Positions 36,598-45,121 of a stretch of 64,000 nucleotides of DNA are shown here, in pieces (within the stretch, counting starts at the first letter, position 1; each line of letters opens with the position of its first letter). The translations under genes and the position numbers were made by a program. Under the pieces are notes generated by a model. The model ran no database searches. It was not told the DNA's origin and worked only from the letters and a program-made list of their open reading frames with translations. This DNA is from Roseobacter cerasinus (GTDB taxonomy: Bacteria > Pseudomonadota > Alphaproteobacteria > Rhodobacterales > Rhodobacteraceae), in assembly GCF_009811755.1 (NCBI RefSeq), contig NZ_BLIV01000003.1, forward strand, positions 434,001 through 498,000, in the 5' to 3' direction.

Positions 36598-37305
36598 ATG
36601 CCACGCGACTGGACACGTCAGCCCGCTGCACGGGCGCCGGCGTATCGCTCCAGCAGCATGAGGTCACCGGAGCATGCGCGCATTTCTATGCCTGCGACGC
36701 CCACAGAGAACATCGGCCCGGTGTTTACCCGGGACAGTCTGGGGCCTCTGGATCATGATCTGATCGTGAACCACGCGCGACCGGGACAGACAGCTATGGG
36801 CGCGCGTCTCATCGTGCATGGCCGTCTTTTGGATCAAACCGGCCGTGGCGTGCCTGGCGCGTTGATCGAGGTCTGGCAAGCCAATGCAAGCGGGCGATAT
36901 CGTCATAAGAGAGACGGGTATCTCGCGCCGCTGGATCCGGATTTCGGCGGCTGTGGCCGCGTTATCACGGATCAGAACGGGGCCTACATGTTCCGAACGA
37001 TCATGCCCGCGCCCTACCCCTGGCCCAATGGCGGCAACGACTGGCGCCCGGCGCACATTCATTTTTCTGTTTTTGGTCAGTGCTTTGCGCAGCGTCTTGT
37101 CACGCAGATGTATTTTGAGGGCGATCCGCTTATCGCACGCTGTCCGATTGTGAACGCAGTGCCGGATCAAGATGCAATCGCACGGCTGATTGCGCAGCCG
37201 GATATGGAGGCCACCGTTCCGATGGATGCGCGCGCCTACCGCTTTGACATTGTGCTGCGCGGCCGGCGTGCCAGCTATTTCGAGAACAGACCGGAGGGGA
37301 TATGA
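36598..37305 (+). CDS. pcaH: Protocatechuate 3,4-dioxygenase, beta subunit
   Basis: Iron-bearing subunit of the intradiol dioxygenase that opens protocatechuate between the hydroxyls. The 235-residue protein starts at ATG 36598, where MPRDWTRQP matches the family opening; a TTG at 36580 overlapping the pcaC stop is possible but adds six non-family residues. The Fe ligands are recognisable: Tyr in PAPYPWPNGG, Tyr/Arg in ASGRYRHKRD, and the two His of RPAHIHFSVFG. It overlaps pcaG by four bases (ATGA). Confidence 0.95.
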   Translation: MPRDWTRQPAARAPAYRSSSMRSPEHARISMPATPTENIGPVFTRDSLGPLDHDLIVNHARPGQTAMGARLIVHGRLLDQTGRGVPGALIEVWQANASGRYRHKRDGYLAPLDPDFGGCGRVITDQNGAYMFRTIMPAPYPWPNGGNDWRPAHIHFSVFGQCFAQRLVTQMYFEGDPLIARCPIVNAVPDQDAIARLIAQPDMEATVPMDARAYRFDIVLRGRRASYFENRPEGI

Positions 37306-37889
37306 GCGACGATCTGCATGAGACGGCCTCTCAAACGGCCGGGCCTTATGTGCATATCGGCTGCATGCCAAATGCCTGCGGCATCACGGGTGTCTTTGCC
37401 GAAGATCTCGGGGCGCAGATGCTGCAGGCCGAGACCCCGGGCCAGCGCATTGCCATTGAAGGCGTGATTTTTGACGGAGATGGCGCGCCATTGACCGATG
37501 CTGTGGTGGAAATCTGGCAGGCCGATGAGCAGGGGCGCTATACCACCCGATCAGCGGCGTTTTCCGGCTGGGGTCGGGCTGCGGCAGATGCAGAGACTGG
37601 GCGCTGGCGGTTCGAGACCATCAAGCCCGGCGCTGTGCCCTGCCCCGATGGCACGGTCATGGTACCGCATATCACGGTCTGGATCATCGCGCGCGGGATC
37701 AACATAGGCCTGCATACGCGGATGTATTTTCCGGAAGATTACGATATGCAGGCGCATGATCCTGTTCTGGCGCGCGTCCAGCCGACAGGTCGGCTGCACA
37801 CGCTGATTGCCGAGCCGGGACCAGACGCAACCTATAACTTTAATATTTACCTGCAAGGCCCGAAAGAAACGGTGTTTTTTGATGTCTGA
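37302..37889 (+). CDS. pcaG: Protocatechuate 3,4-dioxygenase, alpha subunit
   Basis: Non-catalytic partner of PcaH that shapes the active site. The 195 residues begin SDDLHETASQTAGPYVHIGC, typical for alpha subunits, and continue with AVVEIWQADEQGRYTT and VWIIARGINIGLHTRMYF. Iron-ligand positions of the beta subunit are not conserved, as expected. The end overlaps the following BKACE gene by eight bases (ATGTCTGA), so all four genes from pcaC are translationally linked. Confidence 0.95.
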   Translation: MSDDLHETASQTAGPYVHIGCMPNACGITGVFAEDLGAQMLQAETPGQRIAIEGVIFDGDGAPLTDAVVEIWQADEQGRYTTRSAAFSGWGRAAADAETGRWRFETIKPGAVPCPDGTVMVPHITVWIIARGINIGLHTRMYFPEDYDMQAHDPVLARVQPTGRLHTLIAEPGPDATYNFNIYLQGPKETVFFDV

Positions 37890-38712
37890 CCCTTGTATCC
37901 TCTGTGTCGCGATCACCGGCAGCGTGCCGACAAAAGCCGCGAACCCGGCGGTGCCAATTTCTGTTGCCGAACAGTTGGAAAGCACACATGAAGCCTTTGA
38001 AGCCGGGGCCGCGATTTGCCACGCCCATGTGCGCAATCCCGACGAGACGCCCTCCTCCGACCCGGAGAAATTCGCACAGCTGAAGGAAGGGTTGGAAAAG
38101 CACTGCCCCGGCATGATCATCCAGTTCTCGACCGGGGGCCGATCGGGCGCGGGCCGGGAGCGCGGAGGCATGCTGCCCTTGCGCCCCGATATGGCGTCTC
38201 TCTCGGTAGGCTCCAACAACTTCCCGACGCGTGTTTATGAAAACCCGCCTGATCTGGTGCAGTGGCTCGCGCGCGAAATGCGCACCCATGAGGTCACGCC
38301 TGAGATTGAGGCCTTTGATCTGTCACACATACTGCACGCAATCCGACTGCATGAGGCGGGCACGCTTTACGGAAAGCTTTACGTGCAATTCGTCATGGGC
38401 GTGAAAAACGCTATGCCCGCCGACAAGCAGGTGTTTGACTTCTATGTAGAGATCATGAAGAGCCGCGCGCCGGATGCGCTTTGGTGTGCTGCAGGCATTG
38501 GTCCTGCACAGATCAAGGTGAATGAATGGGCCATTGCCGCAGGTGGCCATACGCGGGCGGGCCTGGAAGACAATGTGCGCCTGGATCGGCAAACACTGGC
38601 GCCGTCCAATGCAGCACTCATCCGCCGTGCCGCCGCGCTTTGCGAGAAATACGCCCGCCCGGTGGCGACCCCAAGTCAGGCGCGTCAGATGTTGGGCCTG
38701 CGACCGGTCTGA
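37882..38712 (+). CDS. Beta-keto acid cleavage enzyme (BKACE, former DUF849)
   Basis: A 276-residue zinc enzyme of the BKACE family, which makes a beta-keto acid and acetyl-CoA react to give a CoA ester and acetoacetate. The first start that fits the family is ATG 37882, opening with PCILCVAITGSVPTK. The zinc-binding HxH is AICHAHVRNPD (His47, His49), and the C-terminal active-site Glu lies in GHTRAGLEDNVRLD. The gene is locked to pcaG by an 8-base overlap. The natural substrate suggested by context is beta-ketoadipate, giving succinyl-CoA plus acetoacetate. This would replace PcaIJ and PcaF. The chemistry is known for the family; the substrate is inference. Confidence 0.9.
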   Translation: MSDPCILCVAITGSVPTKAANPAVPISVAEQLESTHEAFEAGAAICHAHVRNPDETPSSDPEKFAQLKEGLEKHCPGMIIQFSTGGRSGAGRERGGMLPLRPDMASLSVGSNNFPTRVYENPPDLVQWLAREMRTHEVTPEIEAFDLSHILHAIRLHEAGTLYGKLYVQFVMGVKNAMPADKQVFDFYVEIMKSRAPDALWCAAGIGPAQIKVNEWAIAAGGHTRAGLEDNVRLDRQTLAPSNAALIRRAAALCEKYARPVATPSQARQMLGLRPV

Positions 38713-38717
38713 GGCCC

Positions 38718-39407
38718 CTACCCTAGAGCGTAGCCTGCGCCGCGCACGGTGCGCAGCGGGTCCGTACCGCCATGTCGGGTCAGCGCTTTGCGCAGGCGAC
38801 CAATGTGCACGTCCACGGTGCGGGTATCGACATAGATATCCCGGCCCCAGACCCGGTCCAGCAATTGTTCGCGCGAGAAGACCCGTCCCGGTTTTTCCAT
38901 GAAGGTGGATAGCAATCGAAACTCGGTCGGCCCCAGCTTCAACTCCGCATCACCCCGATTCACACGGTGCGTGATGGCATCGAGGATGATATCCTCATAT
39001 TCCAGCCGCTCGCCCGCAGCCGCCGGACGCACGCGGCGCAGCTGGCTGCGCACCCGAGCCATCAGCTCGATGACGGAATAGGGTTTGATCACATAGTCAT
39101 CCGCGCCGGTTTCAAGGCCCCGCACGCGATCGACCTCTTCGGACCGGGCCGAGAGCATGATGATCGGAATGGTCCGCGTCTCGGATTTGATCTTGAGCCT
39201 GCGGCACACCTCGATGCCCGAGAGGTTCGGCATCATCCAGTCGAGCACAATCACATCCGGTGCCGTTTCCTCTACCAGCATCAGCGCTTCCTCACCGTTT
39301 TCGGCGCGGCTGACGGCAAAGCCTTCGGCTTCGAGATTATAGGCCAGAACCTCGCGCTGTGCGGGTTCATCCTCGACCACCAGAACCCGGGGTTGATCGG
39401 CGGACAT
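38718..39407 (-). CDS. phoB: Phosphate response regulator PhoB
   Basis: Activates phosphate-starvation genes by binding Pho boxes. The 229-residue protein has a receiver with Asp56 (VIVLDWMMP) and the Lys of VIKPYS. A winged-helix DNA-binding domain of the OmpR type follows (ELKLGPTEFRLLSTFMEKPG...VDVHIGRLRKAL). It is the last gene of the minus-strand run phoR-pstS-pstC-pstA-pstB-phoU-phoB and follows phoU by two bases. It should bind the three-repeat box at 44993-45021. Confidence 0.97.
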   Translation of the reverse strand: MSADQPRVLVVEDEPAQREVLAYNLEAEGFAVSRAENGEEALMLVEETAPDVIVLDWMMPNLSGIEVCRRLKIKSETRTIPIIMLSARSEEVDRVRGLETGADDYVIKPYSVIELMARVRSQLRRVRPAAAGERLEYEDIILDAITHRVNRGDAELKLGPTEFRLLSTFMEKPGRVFSREQLLDRVWGRDIYVDTRTVDVHIGRLRKALTRHGGTDPLRTVRGAGYALG

Positions 39408-39409
39408 TG

Positions 39410-40120
39410 TTACGATCCTTCTGCTACCAACGATGTTTTATCGGCTTTCGGGCGCGCGTCTTCCGGGTGCTCACCGGTGACCAGATAGACCACCTGCTCG
39501 GCAATCGACGTAACATGGTCGCCCATACGTTCGATGTTCTTCGCGATGAAATGCAAATGCATGCAGGCGGTGATGTTGCGCGGATCTTCCATCATGAAGG
39601 TCAGGAATTCGCGGAACAGCGCGTTGTACATCTGATCCACCTCGTGATCGCGGTGGATGACTTCGAGGGCCCATTCCGCATCCCGCTGGATATAGGCGTC
39701 CAGCGCATCTTTCAGCATCCGCTCCACTTCACGCGACATGCGGCGCAGCGCGGCACTGCTGTCATCGACCGGCGCCATCTGCGACAGAACGCCAGTGCGC
39801 TTGGCCATGTTCTTGGCATAGTCGCCGATCCGTTCCAGATTGGCGCTGATCTTGATCACACTCAGGATCAGGCGCAAATCGCGCGCGGTGGGGGCCCGCA
39901 GGGCGATGACGCGGGCCGCTTCCTCGTTGATCATCTCTTCGAGGTCATCAATTGTGCGGTCCTGTCTGCGGACCTGCTCAGCCAGCTCTTCATCGCGGGT
40001 GTCCAGCGATTGTGCGCCGTCGCGAATGGCCGCCTCGACCAGACCGCCCATCTTCATGATCTGAGCCTGGATCGCCTCCAAGTCGCGGTCGAAGGCGGAG
40101 GCAATGTGTTGGTCTTGCAT
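39410..40120 (-). CDS. phoU: Phosphate signalling protein PhoU
   Basis: Negative modulator that links Pst transporter activity to PhoR. The 236 residues form two three-helix PhoU repeats with the metal-binding EXXXD pattern, for example NLERIGDYAKNMAKR in the first repeat and AKNIERMGDHVTSIAEQ in the second. The start at 40120 (MQDQHIASAFDRDLEAI) fits the family; upstream in-frame codons belong to the pstB end. The ribosome site is weak. It lies four bases after the pstB stop. Confidence 0.95.
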   Translation of the reverse strand: MQDQHIASAFDRDLEAIQAQIMKMGGLVEAAIRDGAQSLDTRDEELAEQVRRQDRTIDDLEEMINEEAARVIALRAPTARDLRLILSVIKISANLERIGDYAKNMAKRTGVLSQMAPVDDSSAALRRMSREVERMLKDALDAYIQRDAEWALEVIHRDHEVDQMYNALFREFLTFMMEDPRNITACMHLHFIAKNIERMGDHVTSIAEQVVYLVTGEHPEDARPKADKTSLVAEGS

Positions 40121-40124
40121 ATTT

Positions 40125-40922
40125 TTATCCAATCCGACCTGTGATGTAGCTTTCCGTGCGCGGGTCTTCGGGGTTGGTGAAAATCGTGCCTGTCTCGCCA
40201 TACTCCACGAGATTCCCAAGGTGGAAGAAGGCGGTTTTCTGGCTGACCCGCGCGGCCTGTTGCATGGAGTGGGTCACGATCACCACCGAGTAGTTCTGCC
40301 GCAGTTCGTCAATCAGTTCTTCAACTTGCGCTGTGGCAATCGGGTCCAGCGCGGAACAGGGCTCATCCATCAAAAGCACTTCCGGCTCGGTCGCGACGGC
40401 ACGCGCGATGCACAGGCGTTGCTGTTGCCCGCCAGAGAGGCCGGTGCCCGGTGCTTGCAGACGGTCCTTGACCTCGTCCCAGATCGCGCCACGGCGCAGC
40501 GCACGCTCCACGATATCATCGAGGTCCGCCTTGTTCTTGGCCAGACCATGGATCTTGGGGCCGTAGGCCACATTGTCGTAGATCGACTTGGGGAAGGGGT
40601 TCGGTTTCTGGAACACCATACCCACCTTGGCACGCAGCTGCACCGGGTCCACGCGCTTGTCGTAGATGTCTTCACCATCGATATGAATATCGCCCTGCAC
40701 GCGGCAGACGTCGATTGTGTCATTCATCCGGTTGAGGCAGCGCAGGAAGGTGGATTTGCCACAGCCAGACGGCCCGATGAAGGCGGTCACGGTCTTGTCC
40801 TGGATGTCGACATTAACATCTTTGATTGCGTGGGTGTCTCCATAGTAGACCTGAACGCCGCGGGCGGCGATTTTAGTGGCGTTGGCGTCCACGTCTCTCT
40901 CCAGTACTCTCATATCGTTCAT
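40125..40922 (-). CDS. pstB: Phosphate ABC transporter ATP-binding protein PstB
   Basis: Drives phosphate uptake. The 265 residues carry Walker [11 protein letters not shown]-loop FQKPNPFP, signature LSGGQQQRL, Walker B VLLMDEP and the switch His in THSMQQA. The PstB-specific [18 protein letters not shown] follows. It is 15 bases downstream of pstA. The N-terminal 15 residues before the ABC core are slightly longer than in E. coli. Confidence 0.97.
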   Translation of the reverse strand: MNDMRVLERDVDANATKIAARGVQVYYGDTHAIKDVNVDIQDKTVTAFIGPSGCGKSTFLRCLNRMNDTIDVCRVQGDIHIDGEDIYDKRVDPVQLRAKVGMVFQKPNPFPKSIYDNVAYGPKIHGLAKNKADLDDIVERALRRGAIWDEVKDRLQAPGTGLSGGQQQRLCIARAVATEPEVLLMDEPCSALDPIATAQVEELIDELRQNYSVVIVTHSMQQAARVSQKTAFFHLGNLVEYGETGTIFTNPEDPRTESYITGRIG

Positions 40923-40937
40923 TGGACTGTTTCCCCT

Positions 40938-42293
40938 TTACCAACGCCGCTCGAATCGACGACGCAAGATCACGGCAATGGTGTTCATCGTGATCAGGAA
41001 CAAAAGCAGGATGATGATACCACCCCAGGCCCGTTCATAAAACGCAGGGTCCGCGCGTTTGGCCCATTCATAGATCTGCGCGGGCATGGCCGAGTTCGGA
41101 TCCAGCAGCCCGCTGGCAATGCTGTCGGGCGCGTTGGAGGCGATGAAGCCCACCATCCCGATCAGCAACAGCGGTGCTGTTTCCCCCAAGGCCTGTGCAA
41201 GGCCGATGATCGTTCCGGTCAGAATACCAGGCGCGGCTAACGGCAAAACATGGTGAAAGACCGATTGCATCTTGGACGCTCCGACGCCAAGTGCCGCATC
41301 GCGGATCGACGGAGGCACCGCCTTCAGCGAGGCGCGCGTCGAGATGATGATCGTCGGCAACGTCATAAGAGTCAGCACCATGCCGCCCACAAGCGGTGCC
41401 GACTGTGGCAGGTGCATGAACTGGATGAAGACGGCCAGCCCTAGGATCCCGAAGACGATCGAAGGAACCGCCGCCAGATTGGCGATGTTCACCTCGATCA
41501 GATCGGTCAGTCGGTTCTTTGGCGCAAATTCTTCAAGATAAATCGAGGCGGCCACCCCAATCGGCAGGGCAAGCACAAGCACGACCAGCATCATGAAGAA
41601 AGATCCGATCATCGACACACCAATCCCCGCAGCTTCGGCCCGGCTTTCAGAGGCGTCTGCGCCGGTGATGAAGTCGATGTTGAACGTCTTCTGGACGATC
41701 CCGAGTGGCACCAGCGCATCGACCAGATCCAAATGTTCGGCATCGATATTCTTGTCGCGGGCCACGTCCTCGCGCTTGACGCGATCCTTCAGATAACCAT
41801 CGACCCGGCTGGAGGCGAGAATGCGGAACTCGACCGTTTCGCCGATCATATCTGGGTCACCCAGCACTACGTCACGTACCTGTGCGGCGGCAGAGGCGGA
41901 AATCATCGCTTTCATATCGCCGCGCTTTTCAAGCGGGGTCTCGATCCCGTTGTTCTGGACCTGCGTCAGCAGAGCTTCCTGGATCAGAGGCGTGTAGCCA
42001 AAGGTGGAGACTTTTGCGAGCTCCGCAGGGTTGCGGTTGCCATTCTTGTCGAGCTTTGCAGGGTCAAGATAGACCGGGACATTGATGAAAGTCTGCTGGA
42101 ACGCGCCCGTGCCGCTGGCGACAATCGAGGCCAGAAGAACGATCAGAAAGAAGATACCTGTGGCGATTCCTGCAATCCCGTACATGCGGAACCGCGCCTC
42201 GGCGGCCTTGCGCTTTTTTGTGCGCGCGTCGACCGTTGTCAGCGGCGTGCGCGGTTTCGCGTCAGAGCTGGTCGGCATGCTGGCGTCGGTCAT
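40938..42293 (-). CDS. pstA: Phosphate ABC transporter permease PstA (extended)
   Basis: Inner-membrane channel subunit. Of 451 residues, the C-terminal 260 are the standard six-helix permease with the EAA loop (LGVGASKMQSVFHHVLPLAAPG). The N-terminal part is unusual in length: about 40 cytoplasmic residues, one membrane helix near 40-62, and roughly 140 residues of periplasmic sequence (FINVPVYLDPAKLDKNG...). E. coli PstA is about 296 residues. Such extensions occur in alphaproteobacterial Pst systems. It overlaps pstC by four bases. Confidence 0.95.
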   Translation of the reverse strand: MTDASMPTSSDAKPRTPLTTVDARTKKRKAAEARFRMYGIAGIATGIFFLIVLLASIVASGTGAFQQTFINVPVYLDPAKLDKNGNRNPAELAKVSTFGYTPLIQEALLTQVQNNGIETPLEKRGDMKAMISASAAAQVRDVVLGDPDMIGETVEFRILASSRVDGYLKDRVKREDVARDKNIDAEHLDLVDALVPLGIVQKTFNIDFITGADASESRAEAAGIGVSMIGSFFMMLVVLVLALPIGVAASIYLEEFAPKNRLTDLIEVNIANLAAVPSIVFGILGLAVFIQFMHLPQSAPLVGGMVLTLMTLPTIIISTRASLKAVPPSIRDAALGVGASKMQSVFHHVLPLAAPGILTGTIIGLAQALGETAPLLLIGMVGFIASNAPDSIASGLLDPNSAMPAQIYEWAKRADPAFYERAWGGIIILLLFLITMNTIAVILRRRFERRW

Positions 42294-43762
42294 TCATACT
42301 GCTCCCGATACTTGCGCACGATGTAGAGCGCGAAAACATTCAGCCCGAGTGTGAGGACAAAGAGGGTGATCCCCAAGGCGAAAGCCACCAGCGCCTCAGG
42401 CGAGGCAAAGTCACTGTCCCCGGTCAGCTGCGAGACGATCTTGGCGGTCACGGTCGTCATAGCCTCAAACGGGTTGAGCGAGAGGCGGGCCGCGGCCCCT
42501 GCCCCCAGCACCACAATCATGGTCTCGCCAATCGCCCGGCTTGCCGCCAGCAGGACAGCACCCACGATGCCCGGAAGTGCTGCGGGCAGAACCACCTGCT
42601 TGATGGTTTCCGACCGGGTGGCGCCGAGGCCATAAGACCCATCACGCAGCGATTGCGGCACTGCATTAATGATGTCATCCGACAGCGAGCTGACGAAGGG
42701 GATCAACATGATGCCCATGGCAATGCCTGCCGTCATGACCGAGCGGCCACCGCCCATCCAGCCCACGCCATCCTTGCCAAAGACGCTTACGAGCAGCGGC
42801 CCGATGGTCAACAGAGCAAAGAGGCCATAGACGATGGTGGGAATGCCCGCCAGAATCTCAAGCAGCGGCTTTGCAATGCCGCGCACCTTAGGTGACGCGT
42901 ATTCCGACAGGTAGATGGCCGAGAAAAGCCCGATGGGAACCGCAACGATCAGCGCCACGATGGAGATGTAGATCGTCCCCCAGAGCAGCGGCAGAATACC
43001 CAGGCTGGAGGCGCCGCCCCGTCCCGAGAAGCTGGGCGCCCATTCCAGCAGGGTGAAAAAATCGGCAGCCGGATACAGCCGGAAGAATTCGATTGTATTG
43101 AAGATCAGCGACAGGATGATGCCAATGGTGGTCAGGATCGCGACAGAGGCGGCTGCGATCAGGATCACCAGAATACCTTGTTCGACCACATTGCGCGCGC
43201 GGAAGTCGCGCCCGCTTTGCAGCACGCCCCACCCGGCGCCCGCCAGCGCCACCAAAAGAACGGCAACCGTCATGATGGTGTTGGAGGTGGCACTCATCAC
43301 GCGGTAGGCCTGTGCTGCGCGCAGCACCGGCTGCGTGATCTGGTTGGTCACGACCTGACCCGCCTGTTTCAGACGCGCGGTCACATCGGTGATGTCCGCG
43401 CGCGCGTTGCTTGCGGTGTCCTCATCCATCAGGCCAGCGGCCACTGCATTGTCCAGCCCTTCGGCCGTGCGCCGCACCTCAGCCATCACAAGGCCAAGAT
43501 TGGTGTCATCTGCCGTGGCCGACGCGGGGATCATGTCAGCGATGCGGTTCTCGATCACCAGTGGCTGCGCCAGCAGCCAGATCACCATCAGCCCCAGCGC
43601 CGGAACCACGGCCTTCATCAGGGCGTTCATCCCGTAGTAGATGGGCAGCGAATGCAGCGCCCTGCTGTCGCCCGAGGCGCTCTGCATAGCCCGCTGCCGA
43701 CCCAACAGATAGCCGACCAGCGACAGGCCGAGAACGATGACGGTAAGCCAGAGTAGCGGCAT
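42290..43762 (-). CDS. pstC: Phosphate ABC transporter permease PstC (extended)
   Basis: Second channel subunit. Of 490 residues, the C-terminal 280 carry the permease core with EAA loop (LGATRSETIKQVVLPAALPGI). The first 200 residues add two or three membrane helices and a charged periplasmic loop with heptad-like spacing (DTNLGLVMAEVRRTAEGLDN). E. coli PstC has about 319 residues. A 101-base gap separates it from pstS. The gap contains a small GCGGC/GCCGC hairpin (43815-43828) that could damp expression of the permeases relative to PstS. Confidence 0.95.
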   Translation of the reverse strand: MPLLWLTVIVLGLSLVGYLLGRQRAMQSASGDSRALHSLPIYYGMNALMKAVVPALGLMVIWLLAQPLVIENRIADMIPASATADDTNLGLVMAEVRRTAEGLDNAVAAGLMDEDTASNARADITDVTARLKQAGQVVTNQITQPVLRAAQAYRVMSATSNTIMTVAVLLVALAGAGWGVLQSGRDFRARNVVEQGILVILIAAASVAILTTIGIILSLIFNTIEFFRLYPAADFFTLLEWAPSFSGRGGASSLGILPLLWGTIYISIVALIVAVPIGLFSAIYLSEYASPKVRGIAKPLLEILAGIPTIVYGLFALLTIGPLLVSVFGKDGVGWMGGGRSVMTAGIAMGIMLIPFVSSLSDDIINAVPQSLRDGSYGLGATRSETIKQVVLPAALPGIVGAVLLAASRAIGETMIVVLGAGAAARLSLNPFEAMTTVTAKIVSQLTGDSDFASPEALVAFALGITLFVLTLGLNVFALYIVRKYREQYE

Positions 43763-43863
43763 ATGCCCCCCAATTATCCGGTGTGACGCGTGGTCGGATC
43801 ACTCAGAGCGATGAGCGGCGTCAGCCGCCGCCCACCCGGTTCAATGGTCCCAATGGGATTGGA

Positions 43864-44904
43864 TCAGCTGCCGCCGCCCATGACTTTCTCACCGGACACT
43901 CCGTCCTGTGTGGCTACCAGCTCAGGGTCGGACACCAGGCCGTAAGCGGCCAGCGGGCCGTCGGGGCCAGCGATCTCGTCAGAGACGAAGAACTCGGCAT
44001 ATTCTTTGAGGCCCGGGATCACGCCGATATGCGCCTTCTTGATGTAGAAGAACAGCGGACGCGACACAGGGTATTCCCCTTCGGCGATGGTTGTGGTGGT
44101 CGGCTCAACGCCGGCCATTGTCGCAACCTTCAGCTTGTCGGTGTTGTTCTCGTAGAACGCCAGACCAAAGACACCGATGGCGTTGGAGTTGGCATCGATC
44201 GAGGCCAGCGTCTCGGTGTAGTCGCCGTCGATGTCCACGGACTTGCCGTCTGTCCGCACGGAGAGGCACGCGTCTTCCGCGTCATCCTCGGACATGCCGC
44301 CCTTGATCATGGCTTCCATCGCACCCGTGGCTTCACAGCCCGCTGCGATCACCTTCTCTTCGAAGACTTCGCGTGTGCCGTGCTTGGTGCCCGGGATAAA
44401 GGCCAGGATGTCGGCTTCGGGCAGATCAGCGTTGAAGTCGGACCATTTGGTGTAGGGGTTATCGACCAACTCACCGTCGACCATGACCTTCGGCGCCAGC
44501 GCGTTGAAGATGTCGGACTGGGTGAAGGCCGTGTACGCGGGGCCGTCAATCTGGCTGGCGAAGACGATGCCGTCATAGCCGATGCGCACTTCGATGATGT
44601 CGGTCACGCCGTTCTCGGCGCAGGCCTTGATCTCTTTTTCACGGATCGCACGCGAGGCGTTCGCGATGTCTGTGTGCTCGGTGCCAACGCCCTGGCAGAA
44701 GCGCTTCAGACCGGCGGAGGAGCCACCGGATTCGACAACCGGCGTGGGGAATTCAAAGTTCTCTCCGAAGGCTTCGGCTACGATGGAGGCATAGGGCAGC
44801 ACGGTCGAAGAGCCGGCAACTTGCACCTGATCACGCGCGGCAGCAGTTGTGGCGGACAGAGCCGCAAGGGCCAGCGCGGATGTGGTGAGTTTTGCAAACG
44901 ACAT
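43864..44904 (-). CDS. pstS: Phosphate-binding periplasmic protein PstS
   Basis: High-affinity phosphate receptor of the Pst importer. The 346-residue precursor starts at 44904, where AGGAG lies six bases upstream. It has a Sec signal peptide, MSFAKLTTSALALAALSATTAAA. The mature chain opens with VQVAGSSTVLPYASIVAEAF, which contains the phosphate-contacting Ser/Thr residues. GSSAGLKRFC, SRAIREKE and PGTKHGTREVFEEK are also typical. Two Cys pairs suggest disulfides. Transcription is expected from a promoter with the Pho box at 44993-45021. Confidence 0.97.
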   Translation of the reverse strand: MSFAKLTTSALALAALSATTAAARDQVQVAGSSTVLPYASIVAEAFGENFEFPTPVVESGGSSAGLKRFCQGVGTEHTDIANASRAIREKEIKACAENGVTDIIEVRIGYDGIVFASQIDGPAYTAFTQSDIFNALAPKVMVDGELVDNPYTKWSDFNADLPEADILAFIPGTKHGTREVFEEKVIAAGCEATGAMEAMIKGGMSEDDAEDACLSVRTDGKSVDIDGDYTETLASIDANSNAIGVFGLAFYENNTDKLKVATMAGVEPTTTTIAEGEYPVSRPLFFYIKKAHIGVIPGLKEYAEFFVSDEIAGPDGPLAAYGLVSDPELVATQDGVSGEKVMGGGS

Positions 44905-44992
44905 GATATCTCCTGTCATTGTCTGTTTTTCGAATCTGGTCGCTCCCACAGCGACCTTGCGCCGCTGGATACGGCGCTGCGACGATGCTTTT

Positions 44993-45021
44993 GTGACAGT
45001 TGCGTAACAGTTTTATGACAG
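44993..45021 (-). promoter_or_regulatory. Pho box (three direct repeats) upstream of pstS
   Basis: Read on minus: CTGTCAT, 4 bases, CTGTTAC, 4 bases, CTGTCAC. These are three 7-base repeats at an 11-base period, matching the PhoB consensus CTGTCAT. The box lies 89 bases upstream of the pstS start. The preceding stretch (45058-45081 on plus) is a TTTA-rich tract, which may bend the DNA or act as an UP-like element. Confidence 0.93.
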
Positions 45022-45121
45022 CTGCGGGTACGGGAGCGGAAACGGCTCAGGGCATTGTTTTTATTTTATTTATTTATTCCATCTAGGGTTGCGGCAGCAT
45101 GGTCGGCGAATGGGGTCGAGG

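Noticed and set aside
45058-45081. TTTA-rich tract as a phase-variable microsatellite
   Set aside because: The repeat is irregular and lies outside any coding frame; it may only be an AT-rich promoter flank.
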